64,000 nucleotides of DNA from Mnemiopsis leidyi (Eukaryota; Ctenophora; Tentaculata; Lobata; Bolinopsidae), in NCBI GenBank assembly GCA_000226015.1, contig JH153549.1:983-64982 (forward strand), given 5' to 3'. The position numbers and the translations under genes were made by a program. Shown piece by piece: positions 39,201-46,190 of the stretch. Under the pieces are notes generated by a model, which was not told the origin of the DNA, made no database searches, and saw nothing but the letters and a program-made list of their open reading frames with translations. Position 1 is the first letter of the stretch. Each line of letters begins with the position of its first letter.

Positions 39201-42200
39201 TCGCAAAATATTATCAGCCGACTGTTCATACAGGCGCGGATAACCTTCTTACCGTTATACGAGGCTTCAGTATAAAGTCTTCATGCAGAAGAGGTGTTGG
39301 ACGGAGTAATTAGTAGAGAGAGTTGTATCTAACAATTCTACGTTTATTGAGATGCTTTAAGAAGTAACATCGCCTAAAGGGGATAAGAAAAACGGGACAC
39401 TAACCTCTGATGTGGAGGGTGGTGTTGTAGATACTATGGTTAGGGAACCCTGTGTAGGACGAGGTACAGAAATATTCTCCGTCATCAGCCCAGTCCAGGT
39501 CGGTCAGAGTCAGGACACTTGTAGCGGTAACGGTGGAGGAGTCCTGTAGGAGTAATAATCACGTTATACCAGGAACATACATACATACAAACAGACAAAC
39601 ATACATACATACATACATACAAACATACAGACTAACAGACATACTATCAAGTCATACCAGCTGTCTCTAATGCACTCCGGACATTTTTAGGTAACAATCA
39701 CCTCAGTTTGTGTAGATCCAGCTAGAGGCGTGTCGGGAGCGCCGTATCTGTACCAGTTGATAACAGTTGGAGTGTTTGAGTTCACGTGTTCGACGTAGGT
39801 TGCCTTGCAGGACATGGTAGCAGAGTTTCCTACAACTCCAACCTCGCTCTCCTGAATACTTCGCATTCCTGAACAGTGTTAGAGAGTAATACTTCGCATT
39901 CCTGAACAGTGTTAGAGAGTAAGCCTTGGTTAATGTGGGGCAGTTGATTTTGAGTTAGGATGTCACTATAAATTCGAAAATGTAGTTTGCCACAGCTTAA
40001 GAAAATTCAGTTGCGTTAGGGAGGAGACACAGACAGTGCTCGTTTTCTTGTCTTCCAAGGAACTAATGTCTGAGAAAAGGTACCACGATAAACACTAAAC
40101 ATGATCGCTACAAACCAAGAACGTAGATACGGAAGGCAGCCTCTGCTTTTCCCTCGTCCGTCTTTACGAGACACTTGTACCAACCCTCGTCCTCAATGAT
40201 CAGATCCGATATAGTGAGCTCTTTGTTACCGTTGTTCAGCTCAAATCTAGGAGACAGAAAATTTGTTAGAATCTGTATTCTGTTGGCATGGCAACGTGAG
40301 AATGATAGGATTCCCACTGATCAAAACTCGGCAAAGTTTTAAATCAGACTTCTGATTTAAAATGTCTATGCTAGGAGAGTCTATAATGTGTAGACAGGTG
40401 ATTTGTGTCCCATCTTGTTACTGACGTGGTATATCATCAAACTTGATCAACAAAACTGTTAAACATCTCTCGTCGTACTATAGAGTTAGGGTTCTTGATA
40501 AAACACACTTCTACTTATGTATGTACTTTACTGGATCGCAGGACCATGGACAATCAAATAAATAAAACATTTCACATGATTTTGTTTATTGGGATTTCAA
40601 AGTTTGTGACTTTATGAAAGAGAACTATAAATTCCAATAACTATAACATACAGAAGCGAATAACTACATAACACACCAATACGATCTCACCTCACGTGGC
40701 AACATAACAATATAACCTACCTGTTGTGAGTTATAGGCATGGGAATGCTCCGCTCATCCATCTTGTGCCACGAGATGTCGTCAGCAGTGGGGACGGGACT
40801 GCCGTTAACTGTTACACTCAGGACAACACTCTGTCCCACCGCTTTGAAGGACATGAGTCCTGTCACTCGGAATACTTCTGGTTCGACTGAGAGGGAGAGA
40901 TTAAAGGTTGAGTGGAGAGATAATTGAGGAAGAAAGCAAAAAGTTGGGTAAAGGTCACAGTATTTGATTTTTGGGAGGATATAGTAAGCGTGATCATTAC
41001 CTGATATGAAGCTTTGTGAATGGCTCGTGGAGTGAGTGATTTTTGGTGAACTTTCTGAAAAGTTGTTAACATGAATACAGCGATTCTATTTAACACGAGG
41101 AATTAACATAAAAATTGATGCAAATACCAAAGTTGAACTTACCAACGACCCGGAGAGACATGCTGACACTCTTACTGACTCCATTGATGGAGGCAGTGCA
41201 ATAGTAGGTCCCTTCGTCCGAGTACTCCAGTTCGTTTATCCGGAGTCTGGACTCGTTGGTAGCGAGGTCGTACGTTATCTGGACTCGATCCTCTGGCATG
41301 TTGCCTTGCATCTTTATCCACGTGATGTCATCTGGTGGTTGTATTATAGATTAAGAGTCAGACTTGGTTATACATTGCTTTTAAGAGCAAAATAACTTAC
41401 AAGTATACGGCGGTGCGAATGGTGAATCTTTTCACAGAAAAAACAAGCAATGAGAGCTGAATCACACCTATCTACAAGTTCTGATAATCAAACACCAGGT
41501 AAATGCTAGATATCAGAGTTTACAAAGTACAAACCTGCAGAAGGACGGGGGTCTCCTCGAACTGTAGCGTACATGGTCACTCCCTTCCCCACAAACCCGA
41601 TAAGTTCAAACGTGTTAGCTGTCACAAACAGGTCCGCTGAAAAAGTACGGTTTAGTACGTCCAGATCGGCCCTCGATAACTTTATATATCTGTTTGGTGA
41701 CCAGGTTACTTTTGCCCAGTTTTGATATTGAGATTTGCCTGGTGGGTTGTACCTTTCATGGCTGATATGACAATGAAGGCGTTAAACAGAACAGTAGGAG
41801 CAAACCACATGTCGGGGAGACAAAACAGAGCAGCTCGGAAGAGAACGTGAAGTAAGCAATGTGACACAGAAGGACTGTAATCTATTGATGGAGCGTTCTC
41901 AGTGGGGGTCCCGCTCAGTCTAGTTACCATGCTAACCGGTAACTGTGCTGATCAGTAACCAGGGGACTGTAGTCAAGTAAAACTTCAATGTACGGTCGAT
42001 AATAAGCTAGCTCACTAGAAGACATCATGCACACATGTTTTTTCGGGTAGGCTGGAATACTAGATTAATATGAGGCATCAATTGTAGGGATAAGGAAATT
42101 GTGCGACGAATTGTTGGCAGCACTGATGGTGTCATGATGGTTAAGCCTCCTGTTTTTCTCGATAAGCCTAAATATATTGACATAGCTCGTTGATTTTGTT

Positions 42201-42282
42201 CTCGGAGTTTCCTAGGACACTCACCTGATACATGATTGATGAGCAAAGTAAATAGGAATAAATGTCTGATATCAAAGTTCAT
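5717..42282 (-). CDS. Giant type I membrane receptor with 30 Ig domains (about 57 exons)
   Basis: This is a cell-surface receptor or adhesion protein of roughly 3,000 residues. Exon 1 (42225-42282) encodes MNFDIRHLFLFTLLINHVS, a signal peptide. Thirty Ig domains follow, most split over two exons inside the domain. A Ser/Thr-rich stalk (25692-26159) lies between Ig20 and Ig21, and exon 57 (5717-5928) encodes the transmembrane helix and tail. Exons are joined mainly in phase 1 between domains; nearly all junctions I checked agree in phase, except 24002/23940. Nearly every domain shows the Ig landmarks: first Cys, core Trp about 12-20 residues later, and Y-x-C in the F strand. The last intron inside Ig29 (7299-17220) hosts three GPCR genes on the other strand. 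The protein is not assignable to a named family from sequence alone; a recognition or adhesion role, as in allorecognition or immune Ig receptors, is inference. Confidence 0.9.
6086..6581 (-). CDS. Ig domain 30 (exons 6445-6581 and 6086-6230)
   Basis: The membrane-proximal domain. Landmarks are SMELLCQASG, TITWRRSG and GIYSCVASNG, closest to the I-set style. A poly-G run (about 6592-6604) lies just upstream of the first exon's 3' splice site. Confidence 0.88.
7154..7298 (-). CDS. Ig domain 29, second half
   Basis: Starts in phase 0 after CTTCAG and reads MTMEEKDFF...GPYHCRVEYPQG, ending AYLQIR in phase 1. This is precisely the half-domain missing after 17221, which shows that the intervening 9.9 kb is an intron of the same gene. 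Confidence 0.87.
7299..9161. other. Intron of the Ig receptor upstream of GPCR 1
   Basis: AT-rich intron sequence. A degenerate repeat of AAGTAGGCTT/AAGTAGGTTTAT-like motifs lies at about 8627-8795. A 74-residue minus-strand open frame at 8810-9034 is not recognised. No other coding signal. Confidence 0.6.
9162..10958 (+). CDS. Rhodopsin-family GPCR 1, nested in the Ig receptor intron (5 exons)
   Basis: Exons are 9162-9224, 9428-9565, 9696-9796, 10161-10242 and 10431-10958, about 304 residues with a very short N terminus (MIGELT). TM1 has TNSIIV, TM2 LVLDGIFALF (Asp 2.50), and TM3 follows LCPMLPYF and ends TVDRYIAIRRP (a DRY motif). TM4 holds the conserved Trp (VTW), and TM6 reads FFVAWFPYF. 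TM7 is NLLWDSVVYA, so NPxxY is replaced by DSVVY. Cys in LCPM and LKRCEF can form the TM3-ECL2 disulfide. Phases agree at all junctions. Ligand and subfamily are unknown. Two paralogues follow on the same strand. Confidence 0.9.
9774..9927. repeat. 67-bp tandem duplication across the GPCR 1 exon 3 donor
   Basis: Two full copies and a 20-bp third piece start at 9774, 9841 and 9908. Each full copy carries the end of exon 3 plus a GTCAGT donor, so a second potential 5' splice site lies 67 bp downstream of the first. Confidence 0.9.
10959..12022. other. Spacer between GPCR 1 and GPCR 2
   Basis: No coding signal. An AT-rich simple stretch built on ATATATCATT lies at about 11395-11450. This should contain the GPCR 1 polyadenylation site and the GPCR 2 promoter, but neither is clear. 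Confidence 0.5.
12023..13595 (+). CDS. Rhodopsin-family GPCR 2, nested in the Ig receptor intron (4 exons)
   Basis: Exons are 12023-12085, 12246-12383, 12663-12763 and 12965-13595. The first three have exactly the same lengths as in GPCR 1 (63, 138, 101 nt). The start is MIGELTIAF; TM2 has LILDGIFALF, TM3 ends TTDRYIAIRRP, TM6 is FFVAWFPFF and TM7 NLLWDSVVYAMRTP. Unlike GPCR 1, TM4 to the C terminus is one exon. The stretch 13104-13517 is nearly identical to GPCR 3, while exons 1-3 are clearly diverged, pointing to gene conversion. The C tail ends NSKTGE. Ligand unknown. Confidence 0.9.
13596..15221. other. Spacer between GPCR 2 and GPCR 3
   Basis: AT-rich sequence with no coding signal I can support. 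Short open frames near 14791-15069 on both strands lack any recognisable motif. Confidence 0.5.
15222..16920 (+). CDS. Rhodopsin-family GPCR 3, nested in the Ig receptor intron (4 exons)
   Basis: Exons are 15222-15284, 15562-15699, 15863-15963 and 16248-16920, with the same sizes for exons 1-3 as the two paralogues. The start is MIGELTVLVSS; TM2 has LVLDGLLALF and TM3 ends TIDRFIAIKRP (DRF in place of DRY). ECL2 has LKRCDF, TM6 FFVAWFPFF and TM7 NLLWDSVVYAIRTP. The tail is longer than in GPCR 2 and basic (NRRKVHRMT). Introns fall at the same positions as in GPCR 2. Nearly identical to GPCR 2 from ECL2 to TM7. Confidence 0.9.
17128..17231. repeat. 52-bp direct repeat over the Ig29 donor
   Basis: CCCAGCCCGGAT...ATCTTTCC occurs at 17128 and again at 17180. 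The repeat includes the exon end and a 5' splice site. Confidence 0.85.
17221..17366 (-). CDS. Ig domain 29, first half
   Basis: Landmarks are NVAFTCVVDR and TVSWYKGDD, ending in phase 0 at a GTAAGT donor. The exon end and donor are duplicated as a 52-bp direct repeat (17128-17231); the extra copy also has a usable GTGAGT donor. The partner half lies almost 10 kb downstream at 7154-7298. Confidence 0.87.
17622..18110 (-). CDS. Ig domain 28 (exons 17991-18110 and 17622-17768)
   Basis: Landmarks are TVELSCSATR, LIRWDRSG and GKIWCVAEYEGG. A (CA)n tract abuts the donor of the second exon (about 17590-17620). Confidence 0.87.
18240..18803 (-). CDS. Ig domain 27 (exons 18641-18803 and 18240-18406)
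   Basis: Landmarks are SGELNCTARGE, ELKWLANG and LEITCSATWTG. The F strand lacks the canonical Tyr, as in Ig18 and Ig21. Confidence 0.86.
19072..19556 (-). CDS. Ig domain 26 (exons 19430-19556 and 19072-19223)
   Basis: Landmarks are KAVFTCRANS, LSWFKSG and APYSCKAEYPS, ending AFLRFR. The halves join in phase 2. Confidence 0.87.
20581..21088 (-). CDS. Ig domain 25 (exons 20916-21088 and 20581-20710)
   Basis: Landmarks are SASLSCVASG, FTWYRDG and GDYTCEPAYIPD, with a long F-G loop (FVGGTT) like Ig16 and Ig22. Confidence 0.88.
21254..21462. repeat. Inverted repeat, ~75-bp arms, 60-bp spacer
   Basis: The left arm at 21254-21325 begins AGTAGCTTTGTTGATTTTCT; the right arm at 21386-21462 is its reverse complement apart from a 7-nt insertion and a few changes. 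It lies in the intron between the two exons of Ig25 and Ig24, close to an exon. Could be a foldback element or MITE. Confidence 0.85.
21504..21881 (-). CDS. Ig domain 24 (exons 21756-21881 and 21504-21659)
   Basis: Landmarks are SAMFQCKTIG, SFTWTRNG and AQFRCVADFNG. Preceded by a 1.86-kb intron (21882-23740), longer than most within the ectodomain, that holds a CRE-containing repeat. Confidence 0.87.
21937..22015. repeat. Tandem repeat with four perfect CRE palindromes
   Basis: TGACGTCA occurs at 21937, 21960, 21981 and 22002 within a roughly 21-23 bp repeat (TGACGTCACTAGGACGTTTTG). It is in the intron before Ig24. CREB/ATF binding is a possible consequence, not shown. Confidence 0.85.
23741..24100 (-). 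CDS. Ig domain 23 (exons 24002-24100 and 23741-23940)
   Basis: Landmarks are STSLSCEGSG, LIVWFK and DKYTCKLIYPQG, ending VDVHVR. Both halves are clear, but the sites chosen (GTTAGT donor after 24002, AG before 23940) do not agree in phase, so the true junction or a micro-exon is missed. Confidence 0.75.
24283..24774 (-). CDS. Ig domain 22 (exons 24662-24774 and 24283-24546)
   Basis: The first exon finishes Ig21 (RVGKLSVLKIQ) and carries TATLTCKVDN. The second carries VISWYKGEEE and GDYHCRSTFPS with a long F-G loop. The 3' splice site at 24546 was chosen because it keeps the frame; a better-looking upstream AG would not. Confidence 0.78.
24968..25484 (-). CDS. Ig domain 21 (exons 25382-25484 and 24968-25135)
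   Basis: Landmarks are SVSFTCIVHG, AISWKK and SDITCSAEFSNP. The halves join in phase 2 (AA|C). Confidence 0.86.
25692..26159 (-). CDS. Ser/Thr/Pro-rich mucin-like stalk exon of the Ig receptor
   Basis: A single 468-nt exon (156 residues) with no Cys pair or Ig landmarks. It begins VTESPPNHHTTPSQPNTTPS and contains short imperfect repeats built on R/H-x-ST and G-ST (for example GSTDR, GSTEH, RGSTS, RGSTAN). Enriched Ser and Thr suggest O-glycosylation and an extended linker. It enters in phase 1 and leaves in phase 1, so it could be skipped without a frame change. It divides the ectodomain into 20 distal and 10 proximal Ig domains. Confidence 0.8.
26413..26881 (-). CDS. Ig domain 20 (exons 26735-26881 and 26413-26540)
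   Basis: Landmarks are EGVFECESNG, SVNWFKDD and GNYKCEFVFQQG, ending AYLSVR. The last domain before the Ser/Thr-rich stalk when read from the N terminus. Confidence 0.87.
27052..27464 (-). CDS. Ig domain 19 (exons 27280-27464 and 27052-27139)
   Basis: Landmarks are NASLSCEARG, TVTWLKEG and GDYKCVADYGG. An 18-bp minisatellite (27471-27535) directly abuts the 3' splice site of the first exon. Confidence 0.88.
27471..27535. repeat. 18-bp minisatellite next to an Ig19 splice site
   Basis: GTGGGGTGTTGTTAGTTT is repeated about three times with a shortened last unit. On the minus strand it sits immediately upstream of the 3' splice site at 27464. Confidence 0.85.
28542..28945 (-). CDS. Ig domain 18 (exons 28772-28945 and 28542-28646)
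   Basis: Landmarks are PTTFRCVSRGE, EITWTYGD and PEVTCHINYTS. The F strand lacks the canonical Tyr, as in Ig14, 21 and 27. Confidence 0.85.
29222..29802 (-). CDS. Ig domain 17 (exons 29666-29802 and 29222-29348)
   Basis: Landmarks are DITLSCQLND, TITWYHND and GYYYCEGSYSQG, ending AKVFVR. The first exon's 3' splice site lies in a 31-bp direct repeat (29795-29840). Confidence 0.88.
29971..30440 (-). CDS. Ig domain 16 (end of exon 30353-30483 and exon 29971-30189)
   Basis: Landmarks are NTSASCSAPAP, SFVWYKNEE and GSYACEAVYQPD. The second half has the long D-type F-G loop (FTGGRV) also seen in Ig22 and Ig25. Confidence 0.86.
30440..31190 (-). CDS. Ig domain 15 (end of 31112-31282, 30749-30903, start of 30353-30483)
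   Basis: Landmarks are STTLHCGGNN, AISWYKD and TSYYCTLTWEQ. Introns fall in the A and F-G strands, a shifted pattern compared with neighbours, so the domain spreads over three exons. Confidence 0.82.
31190..31578 (-). CDS. Ig domain 14 (exon 31435-31578 and most of exon 31112-31282)
   Basis: Landmarks are SATITCTADQ, FSWSYKE and TSVQCHVTYPE. The F strand lacks the usual Tyr two residues before Cys. The exon runs on into the first strand of Ig15. Confidence 0.83.
31734..32006 (-). CDS. Ig domain 13, encoded by a single exon
   Basis: Landmarks are DASLTCVVHG, AVTWVTEQG and KNYSCKATFENPPD. Similar in its second half to Ig10 (C-x-A-x-F-x-N-P). Confidence 0.88.
32209..32709 (-). CDS. Ig domain 12 (exons 32571-32709 and 32209-32360)
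   Basis: Landmarks are SAEMSCRTTD, AFTW, then RKSG and DVYWCQAKFG. The halves join within the Trp codon (TG|G), as in Ig6. Confidence 0.86.
32955..33188 (-). CDS. Ig domain 11, encoded by a single exon
   Basis: Landmarks are PLSLSCAVHDN, SLNFYHND and GEYRCEVEY. Both Cys are present, but the core Trp is replaced by Phe (LNF-Y). Confidence 0.86.
33341..33625 (-). CDS. Ig domain 10, encoded by a single exon
   Basis: Landmarks are SARFTCIIRG, TITWFRDD and GQYKCSALFDNPEGG. The whole domain lies in one 285-nt exon, as do Ig11 and Ig13; the within-domain intron is absent. Confidence 0.88.
33780..34290 (-). CDS. Ig domain 9 (exons 34147-34290 and 33780-33902)
   Basis: Landmarks are DITLTCLTTG, TITWYKGG and GDYKCVSDYG. 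The second half resembles those of Ig19, 24 and 28 (C-V-x-D/E-Y/F, then a Gly-rich turn). Confidence 0.88.
34337..34654. repeat. 14-bp minisatellite with an assembly gap
   Basis: AGATACTGGGTCAC is repeated about 22 times almost without change. A run of 14 N lies at 34494-34507. The flanking bases need 7 (or 21) bases to stay in register, so the gap length is not real. It lies in the intron between Ig9 and Ig8. Confidence 0.95.
34655..35882. other. Ig receptor intron, no coding signal
   Basis: Contains two TCACGTGA palindromes (34939-34946, 34958-34965) and the 14-bp palindrome CTTGCACGTGCAAG (34966-34979) in a row. Otherwise plain AT-rich intron. Confidence 0.6.
35883..36440 (-). CDS. Ig domain 8 (end of exon 36321-36568 and exon 35883-36036)
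   Basis: Landmarks are NVVLECEPTES, SVTWLHNG and GVYQCVVEYAAY. The intron between the halves contains an (AT)n tract. The intron after it (34291-35882) carries a 14-bp minisatellite. Confidence 0.87.
36176..36248. repeat. (TA)n microsatellite
   Basis: Interrupted TA dinucleotide tract inside the intron that separates the halves of Ig8. Confidence 0.9.
36440..36863 (-). CDS. Ig domain 7 (exon 36731-36863 and first part of exon 36321-36568)
   Basis: Landmarks are SATLSCHAIG, QLIWYRG and DDYHCWARYG. The second half is fused without an intron to the start of Ig8. The boundary near 36440 is approximate. Confidence 0.85.
37040..37500 (-). CDS. Ig domain 6 (end of exon 37386-37624 and exon 37040-37229)
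   Basis: Landmarks are DATLTCVTNM, DSFVWHKD and GNYKCEAVFSG, ending ATFFVRG. The halves join inside the Trp codon (TG|G). Confidence 0.87.
37500..37963 (-). CDS. Ig domain 5 (exon 37833-37963 and first part of exon 37386-37624)
   Basis: Landmarks are AVTITCTAIG, DSWSWID and GTYTCMADYGARG. Its second half shares an uninterrupted exon with the start of Ig6, so the usual between-domain intron is absent. The boundary near 37500 is approximate. Confidence 0.87.
38218..38705 (-). CDS. Ig domain 4 (exons 38620-38705 and 38218-38416)
   Basis: Landmarks are VTVTCVARG, ATITWSHNG and GAYVCSIEF. The intron falls between the first Cys and the Trp, earlier than in most domains of this gene. Confidence 0.88.
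39405..39868 (-). CDS. Ig domain 3 (exons 39702-39868 and 39405-39543)
   Basis: Landmarks are SATMSCKATY, INWYRYG and GEYFCTSSY. It is the first domain from the N terminus with both Cys. The 3' splice site of the first exon sits in a 36-bp direct repeat (about 39858-39930). Confidence 0.88.
39571..39641. repeat. (ACAT)n / (ACAA) microsatellite
   Basis: Tetranucleotide tract of ACAT with ACAA and ACAG variants in the intron between the two exons of Ig3. Confidence 0.9.
40116..40886 (-). CDS. Ig domain 2 (exons 40731-40886 and 40116-40246)
   Basis: Contains QSVVLSVTVNGSP, DISWHKM and GWYKCLVKT. As in domain 1, the B-strand Cys is missing (Val) while the Trp and F-strand Cys remain. The two halves join in phase 2 (AG|A). 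Confidence 0.85.
41143..41636 (-). CDS. Ig domain 1 (exons 41535-41636 and 41143-41331)
   Basis: The membrane-distal domain. The first half reads ...VGKGVTMYATVRGDPRPSA and the second ...DDITWIKM...GTYYCTASI. The core Trp and F-strand Cys are present, but the B-strand Cys position is occupied by Tyr-Ala. Phase 1 on both sides. Confidence 0.85.
42225..42282 (-). CDS. Ig receptor exon 1: start codon and signal peptide
   Basis: ATG at 42282 opens MNFDIRHLFLFTLLINHVS, with a charged start and a hydrophobic core, ending at a GTGAGT donor in phase 1. It is followed in phase by the first Ig exon at 41636. No other ATG with a signal-like sequence is seen nearby. Confidence 0.8.
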
Positions 42283-45200
42283 ATCTTGCTTCTCAGTTCG
42301 TCATTCAAGTTGGGCTACAGAGTAACGTTGGAATTAACATAGTTCAACAATTCAAAGAAAAGTTTACTAACAGACGACTTGAATCTGTACTGCTTAAGAA
42401 AGGAAGATAAGGAAAAGAAATTTTTGAATAATTGAAAACGCTCTGGCCTTGCCATCGAAAAATGCAACTGAGTTTACTGTTAAAATATCGACGTAATAAG
42501 TAGCTAAGTAAGTGAGCTTGAAAGCAAAACAAAGTTTTTTGTCATCTTGCTATCTTGAGTTGAGTTTAAAACTATGACAACACACACATAACAAGCAGTC
42601 AGTGCGATCAGCGATTATGCAAAAACAAAGAAGGTCCTTCGTAATGCAGTTCTAAGAAACTTAGACTCTCTCGTAGATGCCCAAAGGACTACTAGACCGT
42701 TTAAAAAGCTCTAAACTAAGATTTAAAATATTTTGAACGCATAAACCTCTTAACGAGCAACCAAATCAGCGTCAATGAAAGTGTCAATGCTCGTGAAAAA
42801 GTTATACTTTTCAGTCCATCACGCAGAGAGTTGCTGGCCTTGCATATTGAACAAATATCACGTGATTCGTGGCAAAAACTTGCATTTGTGTCATTTCATT
42901 TAGAGTCATGGTCACATGCCAAACGGCTTGACATCTACAAATCAAAGCGGTTTGTTGGAACGAGACATCTACAGCATGGCAGTGAAATATTCGCAAACTT
43001 TCAAAGTTCGAGAGTGATTATATTCACTGTTATGCTTCTTGCTGCAAGTGGTCAAGCAAATGCATAAAAAGCAGTTGACTCAATCCTTAACTATACTTAT
43101 TTCATGCAAAATTTCCAAAACAATCAAGTTGGTGTATTGGTGTTGGTATCAATGTCTACTTTTAGTTTTTGTTAACTTTAACGGAATAGTCGGGTGTCTA
43201 TTGTCTTGGATGTAACTAATCGGACGTTGGCTTATATGAAAGCATAGCACAAGTGACTGGGGGCTGGCGACGGTAGCACAGCAAAAGGTTTGCAAGAGAG
43301 ACGCGTCAACCAAACACAGACAAACGAGAATTAAAGTGACACTGATAAGCGACGCGCGCGCACGTGGGCTTTGTCGGACCCCCTGTGTAAGAGGCGCATT
43401 ACCAAACAAATGAGATATCAGATAATAGGACTTCGCTAGTATGTCCACCTAACGCCTCTTCCACGCATTCACGAGCTCACATTATTTTCAAAATGTTTAA
43501 GGATAGACCTTTTCTTTCGGCTTTTTAAGGTGAGTGGTGACTTCAGCAATTGCCCCCGTTTGTTGAAATTGTAATCTATGTTTGTACATCCCTGATTATT
43601 CTTGCCTATACCAATGATGGGTCCCCTATTTAGTCTTTCGATAGGTTCTTTATGTAGACAATTTTCTAGAATTAATTCACCATATATGATTATCCATAAT
43701 CCAAGGTATTGTTATTGACTGCGACATTGCCTGTTGATAAAAAGTAAACCGAAAATGTGGACATTAAATGTCCGTCTTGCTCAGACCAAGGATTCTTTCT
43801 CGGCCAAATTTTTGGATTCTTAACCCCTGTGGCCCATTTTAATTGCTGTAGCAATGTCGAAAATAAGGCAGTTTCCAACTGTATCGAATAATATATGCTT
43901 GTTCTGCAATACGCAAATATCAAATGACCGACGACAGGAGCCTCAATTTCGACGAACGATTTCGATTGAATAAGATTAGTTCTTTGCTTGTGAGGACTTA
44001 AAGTTCAGATGGCTTTGTCAAGTTGAGCACTTATAGCAATGTGACTATTTAATTTGCCGTATTGGCCTCAACACTACTTCTCAAGTGTATTTCGATAAGC
44101 ACAATAGTAGAAATCATGAGTCATCTCTGAAATTGTTTTCAGGTTCCCGACCAGAAATATAAACTCAGCAGCCAACTAAAACATAAAAAGACCAAAGCAA
44201 ACATTCAGCACGAAACTTTTTAGCTCTACAAGGAAATGAGTCTCAAATTTGATTTCTCGTTATGAACGGAGGTAGTTGGGCGTAACCAAGATTTACATTT
44301 GATCACCGCCTTACGTCAGATCAAACCTGCATCACAAAACCAAAACAATAGTACATGCGCAGGAGAATGCTGTGAAGTCTGGAAAGTGTTTAAAGTTAAG
44401 CAGCTTGACTTGCCCGCATGTGTGCGAGAGAAGAGTGCACAGTGAATATATGATGTGCTTGTTTAACGGAATATGTTCACGTAGCACTTGCGTTACGTCA
44501 CGACAGCATGATGTGCTTCCAATTGCAGTTGCGGTACGGGATTGCCCTAAACAATCGAACATGTGTTTTCCTTTGATCGTTTCCATGACAACAGCGTGGT
44601 AGTATAAACTTTACTTAAAGTTTATCTGGCGCCTATGGTTTTGTAAACTAACAGTATTAAGCCAAATCTTCAAGTTTATAAACCTCTGTCCCATTGTTGC
44701 TGATCTAAGTTCAATAGTTTTTTAAAACTGCCATTCCAGAGCGTGTTGGAAAATTTCACTTGCAGGATGATTTGAATTTTAATTGTCGACGTCTAAAAAT
44801 TGAGATAATTAAAAGTAAAGTATGCACAATGACGAAGGAAAGATACCCTCTGACATATATGTTGCCCTGCATACATAACAAACAACAGAGATTATATTTG
44901 AAAATAATTTACAAAAATTATAATAAACTTACGTTCATTTTCAGGGTCCCATTGATTGCCGCTGCGGAAATTTAAGTTAGAAACTGAAAAGTAATGAATA
45001 TACCGGAGCGAACTTTTTCTTTTGATTAATTTAAATGACGTTTTGTGATACCTTAAATATTTTCTAGTACATCCTGATCTGGAATCCTTCGAGTATCTTG
45101 CTTTTTAGTCCTAAAGCCATTACCTCAAATCATGCCATAGATCTGGATTATAAGGACTATCAGTATCAAGTTCAACTTACGTTGTAAACTTTAGCTGAAG

Positions 45201-46117
45201 TAAAAGTAGGATGAGTAGTCGATACTTTCGTCCCATCAGCCTGCCATGTCCTGCCACTTTTCTACCTTCTGTAGTTTAGTTTATTAAATACTGTAAACAG
45301 TCAGAGTACTGTAAACAGTAGGCATTTGTCATATGGAGTATCGAAAAATACTGAATCAATCAACTGGTATGTGCAAATCTGTAGAAAGCTGCTTGCCTGA
45401 GTTTCCTTAAGGACCCTCTATTGCAATTGTTTGGATAACTGTGAATGAACAAAACTACACTGCAAAATCAAGTCAGAACGCAGCCTGCTGTTTTGATGTA
45501 CAATAAATGTGCAAAATACAAGTCACAGAACGGAGTGACAGTCATTTTCTAGAGTTCATATTCCCCTGGCTTTAAAACGGAACAAACGTTGTGTAGACAA
45601 TAAGCTCAAATAGCAAAGAGATTGTAGTTATATTTGGTTAGTTAAATAGTTTGTGTGACTCTTATAAAGTCCTATCGGCGTTGGTCTTGAGCATAAATTA
45701 CTAAGAAATGAGTTGATGATAATAGTGGCATGAAAATTTAAGAAAAACTATGGCTCCTGTAATAAGTTGGATTGATCAATTATATTAAATTAGTTTTGAT
45801 CGACACTATTTAACCGGATCATGACATGACGAGTAAGCAGTAATACTCATCGAGGTTTGACTTTAGGGAATTGTACAGTTTATCATAATTTATTACCTTC
45901 TCTAACACTAGGCTGTCGATAAAGGTTATGATTTATGAACTGGCACTTCTTCCCACGTCTTAAGTTTAAAGTTTAAAGGCGCTACTATATAATACTGGTA
46001 CTTCTCCAACTGTAATATAGTATGGAGGTTGCACTGATAGGTTACAGGATCTTAGGCGCTGATGTAAAATTTAACTGTACTGCTTACGGTATCATCGTAA
46101 TTTATCATCGTTATTTA

Positions 46118-46190
46118 TATATAGTCATAGTTATAGTACCCAATAGTTCATAGTTATAGTACCCAATAATTCAAAAATATAGTGCCCAAT
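46118..46190. repeat. Short tandem repeat in intergenic DNA
   Basis: ATAGTTATAGTACCCAATA occurs twice, followed by a diverged third copy (AAATATAGTGCCCAAT). Confidence 0.75.

Noticed and set aside
43149-43448. 99-residue minus-strand open frame in the intergenic region
   Set aside because: No recognisable domain and no splice sites; composition like the surrounding non-coding DNA.
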